Assembly: GCA_022702545.1 (NCBI GenBank)
Contig: JAHRBC010000002.1
Span: forward strand, 2,914,001-2,978,000
Reading direction: 5' to 3'
Origin: Phycomyces nitens
Lineage: Eukaryota > Mucoromycota > Mucoromycetes > Mucorales > Phycomycetaceae
Length of the DNA stretch: 64,000 nt
Positions 14,545-26,385 of the stretch are shown in pieces. Made by a program: the position numbers and the translations under genes. Every line of letters starts with the position of its first letter. Within the stretch, counting starts at the first letter, position 1. A model generated the notes under the pieces. It was not told where the DNA came from, made no database searches, and was given only the letters and a program-made list of their open reading frames with translations.

Positions 14545-15998
14545 TTAATCCAAAGGAATCCAATCTCTTGGGTTCTTCAATACTTCTTCTAAATCTTCTT
14601 CAGGAGAATTGGGCTTGGGTGTGTGCATGTATTCCCAACGAGCAGTAAGAGGCAGAGTCATCAAGATAGCTTCAATTCGTGCACCAGGAGTCTGCAAACC
14701 GAACTTGGTGCCTCTGTCACATACAAGGTTGAATTCAACATAGCGACCACGACGGATCTGCTGCCACTCCTTCATCTCTTCGGTAAACTTCATGTTCATA
14801 CGCTTCTTGACAATTGGCACATATGATTGACTGAATCGATTGCCCATCTCCTTGATAAATGAGAACAGCTCCTCGGTTGGCTTGTCATCGAGATCGTCGA
14901 AAAAGATACCGCCAATACCGCGCGACTCACCACGGTGCTTTATGTAAAAGTACTTGTCGCACCACTGCTTAAAGGTCGAGTAATACTTTTTATCATACTT
15001 TTCACAGCCATCCTTGATGACCTGGTGAAAGTGGATAGCGTCTTCCTCGAATAAATAGCTGGGTGTCAAATCAGATCCACCACCAAACCAAGCAAGTCTA
15101 GGAGTTCCGTCTGGATTTTCGATTTCGAAATAACGGTAGTTCATATGCACGGTTGGTGCATTTGGATTACGAGGATGCATGACAAGCGAGATTCCAGCAG
15201 CAAAGAAAGGAACTGGTCCATCAGCGCTAATGTCCTTGCCTCTGTCATGACGCATCTGCTCAACTGCAGCCTTTGGAAGCTGGCCATACACAATGGAAAT
15301 TCCAACACCAGCCTTTTCAAACACATTGCCATCTTGCAAAACACATGTAATACCCTCACCACCTTCCTTGCGCTGCCATGTTGTACGGCTGAATTGCTTT
15401 CCATCAATGCTCTCAATATCGGCTACAATACGACTCTGGAGTCCCTTGACAAACGATTCCATCCGAAGACGCATGGGATCTTGATCTGTAATCGGTCCTT
15501 CGGTTCTCTGTTCAAATGATTAAGTAACAAACCAAGTATGATCAACAATCGCCTTACGCGCTGGTTGTCGTCATGAGCAGCATCACAATAGACCTAGTTG
15601 GGGAAATCAGCCAAACCGACAAGTGCTTCTCATCACATTTTATATAGTTACCTCCTTTGCGTTTGCAACAGTAAATGCCAAAAGGGCAGCAGCACCAAGA
15701 CCAACGTAACCAGCCTGGTATTTCTTCCATGACTGAGTAGCCCCGACGCGAGTGGCAGTAGAGTAAAGACGGGGAACTTGGCGAGAGAGCCTAAGGATGC
15801 ATTAGCCAAGTCTTTACTTTTGAATGCACGCTGCACAAAAAAAGACCTACCCACTGTTGGTCTTTGTCAAAAGACGTGTTGCACTTTTTACTTTGTTATT
15901 TTTTTATTTCCGACAAAAAAATGATGGGGTTGAAGATAAGCGTGGTATTCTTGTCATTGTTCTAATGACATTGGATCTGTCAAGAAAGTCTTACACAT
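14545..15998 (-). CDS. HEM13: Coproporphyrinogen III oxidase with mitochondrial leader
   Basis: Five coding exons in reading order: 15995-15998, 15851-15890, 15652-15790, 15558-15593 and 14545-15507. They give 393 residues. The catalytic part is unmistakable: FGGGSDLTPSYLFEED, HRGESRGIGGIFFDD, YVEFNLVCDRGTKFGL and ILMTLPLTARWEY. The enzyme performs the oxygen-dependent double decarboxylation of coproporphyrinogen III to protoporphyrinogen IX in heme synthesis. The first 70 residues add a basic Ser/Arg-rich presequence and a hydrophobic segment (GYVGLGAAALLAFTVANA). This points to the mitochondrial intermembrane space as in animals, unlike the short cytosolic yeast enzyme. The main exon and leader are firm. 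The 4-nt first coding exon (ATGT) is inferred because no in-frame ATG precedes the leader. Confidence 0.92.
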
Positions 15999-16189
15999 GT
16001 TGAATTTGGGTCAAGGACTAAATCTACTCGAGACAACTTGCTCCACAACATAAGTGGGCCAGGGGGACGGCGGTGTGACAGCGCATACCAGTTGAGGTAA
16101 TGAATCGTCACAAAATCCTTTACTTTTGCTTTCTCTCATCTGTTCTCAATTGAGGATTCACAAAGTAAATCGATCAATCGATTGTCATC

Positions 16190-17644
16190 ATGGCTTACTT
16201 TAAGCGCACCAATGAGGCGCCCATGGACTTTGAGTACGATAATCCACAGAGTTTTCCTAATGGACTCTTTCATAGAGCCGCCAATAGTCTTCAGAGAGAA
16301 AATAGATGTAAGATAGAGAGAAGGAGAGGGACCAGTTATATATAAATATATATAAAGACTTGTAATTGGCTTGATGATTCCAATATTTATGCTTTTTTGT
16401 AATTGTAGCAAAACAATTATTTGATTCAGGGCCTGCGAAATCCAAGTTTAGTTTTCATTTACCATCCTCATTTTTGGATGTAACCGAAGAGACACGACAA
16501 GGTCTTGAAACAAGGGCAGTATATAAAACCCTCGGCAATCTCGGATTAGATGATGACGATGACGATGATAGAAAGTCTGTTGTCAATCCAACAAAGCCAC
16601 CAGTAAGACTATATACTTGTAATTTATTTATTTATTTTTTTTAAAACAAAAGATGCTCATAAAACTCGTAGGAGGATTCTATTGGAATTGTCAATCAAAA
16701 CTTTCCAAAAGACAATGAATCCAAGCGTGATCAGACTGTCTCAAAAGAAACTCCCTTGAGATCTCCTAAACTTCGACCAACATTATCAGAATCTCAATTA
16801 CCAGCACATTACATACAGCCCTCGTCGCCCTCTCTTTCCTCATATTCCTTTCATTCACATTCAGAACCAAATCTACCCCTCAGCTCTCCACAACCACAGC
16901 AGTTGGTAGAATACGAACAGGCCTACAAACCGACCTTTGTTCATATACAAAATGACCCAACTGCAGAAAGACAGAGCTATGTTTTCCTCTTGATAGGGTG
17001 TGTAGAATGACGCTGAAATGGCCTTTATTATTTACAAAAACTCCTAGGTTGCTCAGATTTGGGTGCCATCTGGCTCTGTTTGCTATGGGTGCTTACATAA
17101 CCATTCATTTCTTACTTGCTCTCAAGAGGGACATTGGGATGAAAATGAAGACATATGAGATTGGTAAATAAATGGTAATAATGATAGTAATTGCATGAGA
17201 TTTAATATGTGCCTTGACAATCAATAGATCAGTTGGAAGAGTATCTCTATCTGCAGCAGGAATACGACAACAATCGGTGTGATCCACTAACACGGCTGCC
17301 AGGTATTGCAGAACAATGCAGAGATTGGCAAAGGCAACTTAATCGGACAATCTGGGTGGGCAAAACCAAGGTTTTGGCGGAAACATTGGCAGAGATCCTG
17401 AATGGCTTTTTTGATACGCTATCACTAAAGGCAATGGTAGGCATTTTCAGGTTAATTTATTTTTTGGCTTGGTTTGTATGACCAGAACGTGCTACTCACA
17501 CTGACATCTCGATAGTTCTTTTTTCTTGCTGCCCTTCTTGTCTCGCTTTCTACCAAACACATGCAGTCACGTCATGTCCAGGACTGCCAATTGTCCCACA
17601 GATCCCAGGAAGCTCCCAGGACGAATAGACTGACAGACAAGTAG
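16190..17644 (+). CDS. Brl1/Brr6-family nuclear envelope membrane protein
   Basis: Six exons: 16190-16307, 16409-16602, 16672-16997, 17048-17163, 17228-17436 and 17516-17644. They give 363 residues. A long disordered N-terminus (Asp run near residue 93, then Ser/Pro-rich) is followed by a membrane segment (about 206-236). Next comes the perinuclear domain with NNRCDPLTRLPGIAEQC and KVLAETLAEILNGF, a second membrane segment (about 322-334) and a short basic tail. This order and these motifs are those of the fungal Brl1/Brr6 family, which acts at the nuclear envelope in nuclear pore complex assembly and lipid homeostasis. Only the two inner Cys of the family's usual four are present: the positions normally Cys before NNRC and after QC..W are not Cys. 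I cannot say whether it is Brl1 or Brr6. Confidence 0.85.
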
Positions 17645-17666
17645 TGGTGGTGAGGCGTTTTTTTTA

Positions 17667-17698
<32 letters not shown>

Positions 17699-18440
17699 GG
17701 TGGCCAAGCACACTTATCTATGGCCGGATCTACAGTTGCAAATAAATTAAACAGATAACAAAATTAAATATATATATAAAAAGCACACATATATACGCCC
17801 TCTGGATGCCATTTTCTCTCTCTCTTGCTTTGTGTGAAACAAAGCTTGTGCTTGGACAGGGTTCTGCTCGGTAACCTGCCAAACAAACCCTACCGAAACT
17901 TGGCTTAAAAAGGTCAATCTTTATCATGAGCAAAAACTACTCCTTTCCATTCCTTGATTTCTATGCCCCACATTTTGCTGTCCACTAAGAATGCTCAGGC
18001 TGCTGAACCTTGAGGCGTCATGATAACCATTCCGTCGGGTGTTCATACAACCTTAAAAATCTATTTCTCGGCTCTTTCAAGGCCCCCCTTCCCCTCCCCC
18101 CCCCCTCTTTATCAAAGGCCAATCGATGGACTAGGATAGTCTGACCAAGATAAAAATACGCTTTTTAACATGTAAAATAATAATAATTTACATTTAAAGG
18201 TTATATATATATAGTTGGATGCGATAATATATTTATTTATATATTTATTATTATTGTTATTGCTATTATTTACAAAAATATATATTTAATTATATTTATA
18301 AAAAAGAATACCAGAGTCTTGATTTCTTAGTCTTGCTACAAGACAATGCAAAGATATGAATGTGTTTTTTTCCCCTTTTCTTTCATGATAGTCGTGTGTA
18401 GTTGGGACGCCCAAACACATTGTTGTTATCATGATTATGA
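17645..18440. other. Convergent intergenic region
   Basis: Lies between two convergent genes. It contains an (ATT)n tract at about 17668-17698, a C-rich run near 18090-18108 and AT-rich low-complexity DNA around 18170-18310. No gene is seen. Confidence 0.7.
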
Positions 18441-19311
18441 TTATGAAATTGGCTGCTTGATTTCCTCCATCAGACGATAAGGGCTATTGGGATTGACAGT
18501 GATGTTCTCGACTGCCAAAAGGACCTGGGTCGAGGACTCTTCGGTCGATTGGTGTCGGTGGGGTATAATGTAAATCATCACTTCAACAAACAGTGGAAAC
18601 TGCTGAAAAAAGTCTTCCATATCCTGAGTAATCAATGGCTGACCGTCTTCCAGCTGGTGGTAGGTGTAGATGTGGCCTGTTCGGATCTTGAGCAGGACTC
18701 TCGAGAGACCCTTGAGGCCACGCACTGAGGACCGTGACTTGATCTTGTTGAGAACGTCTTCGGCAAGCAATTCGACACTGTCTTCAATGATGGGCAGGTA
18801 ATCTTGGCGATCGGTGTCCATAAAGTCTTCGGCGGTTGGGTGGTGATAAATCTTGTTCTCCAGCCATTCTCTAAACATCCGTGAGATGTGGAGGGCGGCC
18901 TTTGTGCTGGTGGTGCCAAGTGATGGAAGCTGTTTTGACTAATCAGTCAATATGATTTCTTTTTGTTTATTGGTTTTTGGACCTACAGAGATAAACCGGT
19001 TGCCTCCGTCCATAAAGTAGGTGTTTTGATAGCGGGCTATCCGGCTATCGTCAATGTCTTCCATTTCCTGCTGGAATGTGTCTGAACAGGGTGTGATGGG
19101 GTCCATGTAGATTTGGTCGGGTTCTTCGTCTGCCATGAGACTCATGGTGCGTCCTGTGGCAGAGGTATCATCGTCGTCAGAGTAAATGTGTTCGTAAGGT
19201 GAATAGGGGCTGTTGTGAGCAGCCTTTGGGTGATCTATCGATTTATCAATTAATTATCCAAGAACAACACTATGCAAGTAATTTACCAAACTGGGGGGTG
19301 TCTAGCAACAT
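18441..19311 (-). CDS. Conserved-looking protein of unknown function, 253 aa
   Basis: Three exons in reading order: 19287-19311, 18987-19234 and 18441-18929, all with GT-AG introns and open frames, give 253 residues. I do not recognise the family. The first 90 residues are acidic and probably disordered (SDDDDTSATG near residue 30). From about residue 92 a folded part begins, with LHISRMFREWLENK, YLPIIEDSVELLAEDVLN, GLKGLSRVLLKIRTGHIYTY and FPLFVEVMIYIIPHR, which looks like an alpha/beta domain. There is no signal peptide or membrane helix. Clean splice sites and codon-like composition make the gene real; its role is open. Confidence 0.72.
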
Positions 19312-19963
19312 TTTATTTTTATTTTTTGGGATTTGGATTTGATGGATATTAAAATGGAAATTGTGATAATGCAGATATGAAGAGCAAGAGAAAGAAGAAA
19401 GAAGTTGGTATTTATACAAAATAAATATTTGGCTTTTGTGGGGCCACTCTCGATGATTGGCTAAGCTTATCTCCCGATCATCCTGTGAAATGCAGCCCTT
19501 GTTTGATGGTCCTATTCTATTCACTATATTTTTTTTCCATTTTGCTTATCCAAGTACTGATAAGCCATGTGCTTCCCTTCTAATGCTACTTCCCTACACA
19601 ACAACTTCCCCATCACACAACACTATCCATAAAAGGCACGGCCATGTGAGGTTATCGATTGTGTAAGGCGGCATAAGGGAAAGAATCCAAAGATGAGGGT
19701 ACCTCTCCATTTAAGGGAATTCTGCGAGATGTGGAGATGCCCTTTTGCTGTCATTTCACACGTCCCCCTCACATCTAGCCAACCAGTCCTCTTTAAGCTA
19801 ACCGCACGGTTATCCAGGACATGACCTCTGTTTTAGCTGTCATTCCCACGCTAGGTCTCTTTTTCAAAAATATAGATATATATATATATATATGTAAATA
19901 TATATATCTTTTAGTGTAACAATTTCCTTTTTGTAATCACATTTTCTATTATCACATTTATAT
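19312..19963. other. Intergenic region
   Basis: Upstream of the unknown gene and downstream of the membrane protein gene. It holds poly-T tracts and a TA-rich run at about 19871-19910. No gene is seen. Confidence 0.65.
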
Positions 19964-21462
19964 CTAATGCCCCGCCTTTTCACTAGCTTTGCCTCCCAGG
20001 GTAAAGAGCAAGACACAGCTGATGACCAAAAGAGATCCGAATCCCTTGTGCACAGTAAAGCCTATCGCCCAGTTGATCAATCGATTAAATTCATTATTAT
20101 TTTTTCCCAACAATTCAACTTACATTGGGCCGAATCGGTGGAGCAATACCAGGCATGGCTAATAACATACACCAGTACTGCCCTTAATCCCTGCAGGATC
20201 CCGGTGGCAACCTGGTCATGAAAATATATTTTTGTTTTCAATTTGGCTGTTTAATACACATATTGGACTTACACTTCCCGTCCTATCGATAAGCTCATAA
20301 TAGTTCCATGCGTGTGTTCCATTGGCAATTACCACGAGCACGTACATTCCCAGTACATGCCACAATGGTACAGTGGGATCAATGTGGATAAGCTTATCGA
20401 ATCGCGGAATGGTGTAGATTGCCACCCATCCCAGAGACAGCAGGCTAGTGTACATTCCGGTATAGCAGCACACCCTGGCAGCCAGTGGGGGTGGAGTATG
20501 TTTGGACAAGATATGATCAGAGTACACATAGACGCATGCTATACACACACACACATCAACAGTTATAATAGTCCATCTGAATTGGCCATTACTTACAGTA
20601 AAAGAAGGTGCCGCCCAGGGTCATCAAGGTTCCAAACATTAGCATGGTTGTGTTTGCGGTCGACGCTATATACAACAATTGAGTCGCTTATTAGACAACA
20701 CCTTGGTATTACCTTGTTTCTTATCACCACCACTGGATCCTAGTGAGCAAATGGCCAGTCCAGCACTGACACCCAAGATTGCCAGCCATTGGAGTCGTCC
20801 GAGATTGCGGCCCATGAAGAAGTAGGCCAGGATTGCACACCAGATCACAACGCTGCTATAGATCACTTGGTACATCTACCAGCCCACAAGTCAGTCATCT
20901 CCAAACCATAATCTGCCTTCCATACCCCACTGCCGATCACCGCAAACCCTAGTGTTACGCAAAAGTTGGCCACGACATCCAGCACAGCCAATTTCATTAT
21001 TGCTCGATGAGGCACAGGTCCTTCAATGTGGGTGTGTTTCTCTCTTTCCTGGGAATGCATCGAGCTCATTTGAATGTCCTGTGGCTGATGATGAGGGAGG
21101 TTAGTTTGTGTGGGATTCATTTCGATTCTCAAATCCTCTGTACCTCATCAGCATCATCAGGAACACTCGAGTATCCCTTTGAGCGATTGCGCACCATAAA
21201 AGGAATCAATAGGCCAACCATCACCATTCCAAGGTACTGAGCGAGCTGGACCAGGTAACTATCGCCGGCTGTTGAACAACAGGGGATGATTATAAATACA
21301 AGGTGTGTGATTCATCTCCAGAACCTACTTACTTGCTGCTCCTTTGTAAAATAGCCATTGGATTCCAAGAGTAGTAAATAGCCCGGTCAGCAAGAACATG
21401 AGTTGGTGAAAGATGATGTAGAGCCGATCATGGCCAAATGTCTTGATGAATCTCAATGGCAT
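19964..21462 (-). CDS. Drug/metabolite transporter superfamily (SLC35/EamA-like) membrane protein
   Basis: Eight exons in reading order: 21333-21462, 21144-21268, 20926-21078, 20713-20875, 20597-20665, 20273-20538, 20124-20211 and 19964-20061. They give 363 residues. About ten hydrophobic helices are visible. A signature of DMT/SLC35F-type carriers lies near residues 137-175 (YQVIYSSVVIWCAILAYFFMG, LQWLAILGVSAGLAICSLGS in two pieces), where the fourth helix and the GR..LQW loop fall. A hydrophilic His/Glu-rich loop (about 86-110) separates helices 2 and 3. The substrate cannot be inferred; nucleotide-sugar transport is one possibility. All introns are GT-AG, and reading through intron 6 gives a tempting but wrong longer frame. 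Confidence 0.75.
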
Positions 21463-22001
21463 ATTGATTGTAGCAAGATGAAGGCTTCGTGTTTGTCCAA
21501 CACCGGTCCAAATCAGGAACAGCCCAGATCATATGACCAAGGCGTCATGGCCTAAAATGAATTTCAACAGATAATGGATTTCTTGACTGCCAATTAAAGA
21601 TGTGTGTGTGACAATGGATATATAAATCTCTACAAGGATTAGAATGATTGGGTGGTTGCCAGAGGGCGTTTATTTTTATTTTTATTGGTTTTTAAGCATT
21701 GGATTATAATAATGGCCTTTGGGGTCGACAAGGGGTTTGGATATTCTGTGGACAAGAGGTTAGTTGGGCAATGGAAGTCCAGGTAGATATTTATATTGAA
21801 TGTCAGGGTGACTGTGTGATTAATGGCAATAAGCCTCTTTGGAAGATGCTTTATCTAGAGAGTAAACCAGGCACAAGATGCACGTCTTTCTTTTAGTGTT
21901 TTAGAAGAAGAAAAAAGAGCAATTCTACAAAATAAGAATGGTGCCTTTCATTGACGATCTTTTTCTTTTTTGATGTATCTGCACTTGTTTATTTAATATG
22001 G
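21463..22001. other. Intergenic region
   Basis: 5' flank of the transporter-like gene and 3' flank of cytochrome b5. Short plus-strand frames here have no motif. No gene is seen. Confidence 0.65.
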
Positions 22002-22684
22002 TCAAGCCAATAACCTTGGATACAAGACGTATTTGTAAATGAGGAAAATGGCAGCAAATGTAGGCAACACAACGCCCAGCACACTGGATAGAATGGTCAA
22101 TATGCGCACTAGACATCTGAGTCCACTTACGATCTGCCTGGCTTTTCTTTCTCTAATCTGCGCTCATAAACACTCTCATATACTTTGCGCACTACACAGT
22201 CCTGTTGCACACACATTTTTTAAAAAAAGGGGGGTTCAAGGGTGTCCTTTGCTTACATCTTCATGCAATTGGCCAATTATAAACTGCTCTAGGGTCTCTC
22301 GAGCAAGTTCAGAATGATTAATGTCCTCAAAGGCCTCTGTTGCATCCTTGCCAGCTATTATTATTATCATTATTATCATTATTATTTAAAAAAAGGGGGG
22401 GCTAATTGTTAAATGTCCAAAGGAAACCCTAGACTTACCTGCTCTGTTGATCAGGATATCCTCACCTACAAAATTCGGGTTGATTCTGGGTTCAACATCT
22501 ATCTAGACTTACTGCCAGGATGCTTATGGCAGATGAGTATATAGGGAATAATGGTTGGATTTATACTGGTGCTTACATCAGGCACAAAGGAGGAGATGTC
22601 GTACACCTTGTTGTGTATCACCACCCACATATCTGCCTTTGTATTATGCTTTGAAACATCTTTGAGGCTATAGACGCTGGCCAT
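22002..22684 (-). CDS. Cytochrome b5, tail-anchored
   Basis: Six exons in reading order: 22577-22684, 22513-22522, 22439-22465, 22257-22354, 22131-22201 and 22002-22083. They give 131 residues. The heme domain has [20 protein letters not shown] with the first His ligand in HPG (residue 37) and the second in EDINHSEL. A linker and a C-terminal membrane helix ([19 protein letters not shown]) end in a short basic tail, typical of the ER-anchored form that feeds electrons to desaturases and hydroxylases. Exon 2 is a 10-nt microexon carrying the HPG codons; the spliced motif reads HPGS instead of the usual HPGG. The last intron is only 47 bp. Start and family are firm. Confidence 0.93.
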
Positions 22685-24646
22685 CTTGATTCAACACAAA
22701 CAATAATAAAGAAGCAAAAGAAGCAAAAGGACAAGGTTGGGCGTTAATTTGGCGGTCTTTTTTTCTTGTTGTTGATAAATAATGAGCTGTTTTGTTGGGT
22801 TGAAAATTAATATATATATATATATTCGGCTTTTAAAGGTCTTGTAAAGACTATTTTTTCTTTTCTTCTTTTTCTGTAATCTACATGTCATCCTGATGAA
22901 GACCTTGTTTTATACATCAAGAGATATCTCTTGTTTTGTACTAGCACTTTTTTATTTGAAGGAATGGGCTAATGTGATTATGGAACTCTAAATTGGGTGT
23001 GATATAACAAGGACTTGACCATACATCATGGACATCAAGCGTAATGTTCTTGTATCTGATTTGGGGGGAAGGGATTATTTTTGGGTCTTGATTTGAGTGT
23101 AGGAAATGGTATATAAAAGATAGATAGATAACGATTCAATCTTTCTAGTCAATCAGTGGGCTGACAAAATCCAATAGGGCACAGTCATACCGGAAAACAT
23201 TGGCCATGAGAACATTGACGGACTGCCAATTAGATGCTTTTGGCTGTTACACTCATTCTCTCTTTCTCTTTTTTTTCTCTATGTGTTTTGGGTCACTTTA
23301 TTTATGCCAAGGGCTGTTCTTAGAGATCTCTTGTGGATATTGAATCATTAGCTTAAAACCATTAGCTAGCCATATATGACCAGCAAGCGATTAGACACAG
23401 ATCAATCATTCTTAATAGTTTCTTTTTTTTATATTGAAGCAATTTTGGTCCTGGTTAGTCTCTCAAGTAACTAGAATATATATATATGTATATCTTTAAC
23501 AACATTCCAAGGTTCACTAAAGGTTCAGTAAAGGTTCTGTGTTCAGCACAATTGGCTAGGAAGTCTCTAAAGAAACATTGGGAAAGTAGTCTAATTTTTT
23601 TTTGAAAGTTGCGGAAAACTATATTTACCTTGATGCATTCAACAAACTTATTAAGGATCATTAAGCTATCCATACTCAACAAGACCTACAAAAAGGCAAT
23701 CATCTTGGCAGCAGGATCCGTGTAGATTTAATCAGCAATCGCACAAATCAATACGCCAACCAAATGTTCTATTACTAGAAACCTTCTTTATAAAGAAGGT
23801 GATGATAAAGTACATAAATGGGAAAAAATAAGCATGTGCTCTTAAACATTTTGATTTCAAGTGTATAGTCTTTATATCATCAAAAAGTTCAAGGGGCATA
23901 GTCTATTGTGGCTAGGAGCAGTTTGGATGTGATGCTCATAAACAGTCTGATATCACTCGGGTGTACTTGCCAACTGTACTCCCTAGCTAAACATATCGAT
24001 AAAAAAATCATAGTTGATAATGATGACTATAAGATATTACAAGTGTTTGGCAATGGTTTAGAGTAGAATTGGCTTTTGATTGTTTGTCACTTTAAAGACT
24101 TGTGTTTCTTGCACATAAAAATGGGTACCATGAGAGATTGGTCAAGACTAAAATCCAGTATAATCAATTATGAACCTCTATAATACTTTACAATTCTGGA
24201 TTCTAGAGATACATCTTGCCCAATTCAACACTTGGTCATAAAAGTATTGAGCTTTCTAAACTTGACAAACATACAAATCCTCAAGGTCCCTCCCCCCCTT
24301 TTCTTGTACAAGCCAATTCGGCATACTTTGCAAAATAAATATTCAATACTTTTTTTTTAATGCTGATAATACTCTGGATTATTTTGCTTTTCTAGAGTGG
24401 TATTTGGATTATACTTCTCTTTCTTGCTTCTAATTCCTCTTTGTCCAAATCCAACGAATAATCTATCATCATAAGAATATGTATACACACATGTCATTTA
24501 ACATGTCGAACAAAACAAAAAGAACAAGTGAATTCCACGATTCATTTCTGTTCTTTATCCCTCTTCATTCTTCCTTTTCTATTTCTAACCCTTTCCCTCT
24601 TTCTCCCTCTCCCTTTCTCTCTCTCTCTCTCCTTTGTGCTTTACAA
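22685..24646. other. AT-rich intergenic region, about 2 kb
   Basis: It contains TA tracts near 22810-22824 and 23476-23490, several poly-T runs and scattered short frames, none longer than 75 codons and none with a motif. A pyrimidine-rich CT run lies at about 24590-24632. I see no gene. Confidence 0.6.
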
Positions 24647-25559
24647 TCAAATGGGCATATTTGAAGACGTGAATGCCGCATTGGCCATATTGCGATTCTG
24701 AAGATCATCTGTCCTTGTTAATCGTTTGTTCTCCGATCCAAACCCTTCCATCTCGTCTTCAGGTGCAGGTCTTCGTCTCCTTCGCTGTCTCTCCTGATCC
24801 TCTGGTGTCTCTCGCGCCCTAGCATTTCTTGCTTGGTAGATGGGTTCATATTCCTTTTTTTTTTGGTTGTTGTTGTTTTCGTTATTAATTTTATTATTGC
24901 TATATATATTACTATTACTAGTGACATTATCTTTACCCTTTCATGATTCCAAGAATCAAATGTATCTTACCTTGAGTTGGCTCTTGAAATTCTCCTTTGG
25001 GTTGATGCACAGTCGTTTACTTTGCACAAAGTTGTAGGCTTGAATGGCTCCCAGACCAAATGTCTCCATCACATAGGCAATCACAAAACAGGGGCTTCGA
25101 GACATGCCACCATTGCAACACACAAGAATCCTGCCATTTGAATTCTTCAATACATTCTGAATCTCAGAACTGACGGATGGAAAGCTGGAAATGAGGTTTT
25201 GAGTGTTGGAATCCGATATTTCGACTGCCTTGAAGTGAAAATGGTTGGATAATGTCTGGAGGCTTTTGAACAAATTGGTTTCGAGGGCATCCAAGAAACA
25301 GAGGATATGGGTGATTCCATTTGCCTGAAGACCGATTGTGTCTTTGCAGACTGAAAGTGGGCCAAGATAAAGTCCAGGCTAATAAGAATTGTTTAGAATG
25401 AGAGATTGAGAATAATCTAATCAATCAACCCACCAGGATCTCCTGCATTTCTCTTCTCATCTCATACTGCCAATCATCGAGTGTACTCTTTGATACGGCA
25501 TTGTCAAAGAACTCTTTGTCGAGGGTTCCTTGGTAAGATTGGTCTGTAGTGGCATTCAT
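24647..25559 (-). CDS. STYX-type dual-specificity phosphatase family protein
   Basis: Three exons in reading order: 25434-25559, 24971-25378 and 24647-24853. They give 246 residues. STYX hallmarks run along the protein: WQYEMRREMQEILPGLYLGP (residues about 32-51), NGITHILCF, VIAYVMETFG, KRLCINP and EYEPIYQAR. The P-loop reads CCNGGMSRSP. Animal STYX is a pseudophosphatase because its catalytic Cys is Gly; here the Cys is present, so the Cx5R signature is intact and activity is possible. The His that normally precedes it is Cys. The C-terminal 50 residues are charged (ERQRRRRPAPEDE) and probably disordered. It could act as a phosphatase or as a phospho-substrate adaptor; sequence alone does not decide. 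Confidence 0.9.
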
Positions 25560-26109
25560 CAACACCGTGTTTGTCTCTCTTTGTTTAGAAGCCTTTTTTT
25601 ATAGATATATAGATGTGTATATATATATATATATATTGTAAAGAAATAAACAATAGTGTTTATTGGACAGTAAAAAAAAAAGGCACTACTGCACACGTTT
25701 TATATTTTTGTCTTGCAAAAAAAAAAAGGCCAAGAAAATTGTGTGCCTTTCCAGTGACTATTTACATTAATCTGTTTTTATTGGCTAAACAATATGTGCT
25801 TTTCTCGCATTTTTTTTCTTGCTAGATGGAATGTCTGGATATATCCATGGCTTTTGTGTGGTATTCTTGTGCGGTATTGTTTGCGGCCCTGGCTGTATTT
25901 TGTAAGATTGGCACTGGCTAAGTTATGCAGTGTGGATTTCAGTAGTGCCAATTAAATGCCTCTTGGAATCCAAGTATTCTGGGCAACATCAATCTATCAG
26001 GTACCAAGTTATTACGTTACTGATTAAAACGAAAACAAAAGAAAATCCAGCATCTTTCTTTATTTTCAAAGCTCGCCATCTTTAAGCCTTGGTCAGCCCC
26101 TGGGCTTCA
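25560..26109. other. Intergenic region
   Basis: Holds a TA tract at about 25618-25636 and poly-A runs. No gene is seen. Confidence 0.65.
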
Positions 26110-26345
26110 TCATCTAAGCCATGAGCCTATCCAAAAGGCATTTTTTTGATCCATGTATTTAGAGCACCAACTTTTATATACAGATTTATAATACCAAAGA
26201 GTGCAAATAGCTTGCGTGTACCTTGACAAAGGGTGACATGAAGTCGGGCGGACTGCGATTTTGAGGCAGACGCGTACGCTTCAAAGACTCCAGTTTCCTT
26301 GGACTCGTCATTCTCAAGTAAAAACCCTCTCCAAAAACCTTTCAT
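26110..26345 (-). CDS. Possible small protein (46 aa) divergent from PUP3
   Basis: An ATG at 26345 opens a 41-codon frame starting MKGFWRGFL. Joined over a plausible GTACAC...GATAG intron (26127-26221) to a short exon (26110-26126), it gives 46 residues. Its start lies only 40 bp from the PUP3 start, so the two would share a promoter. There is no recognisable motif and the donor is weak. It may be an upstream transcript rather than a gene. Confidence 0.25.
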
Positions 26346-26385
26346 TGGCTTTTTTCATTTTATTTTATATTACTTTTTTTGAATC

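Noticed and set aside
15648..15854. 68-codon minus-strand frame at the HEM13 leader
   Set aside because: It starts from GTG in an intron, and its frame is not that of the leader exon; the spliced model explains the sequence better.
20216..20554. 112-codon minus-strand frame
   Set aside because: It is exon 6 of the DMT-like gene extended into introns on both sides.
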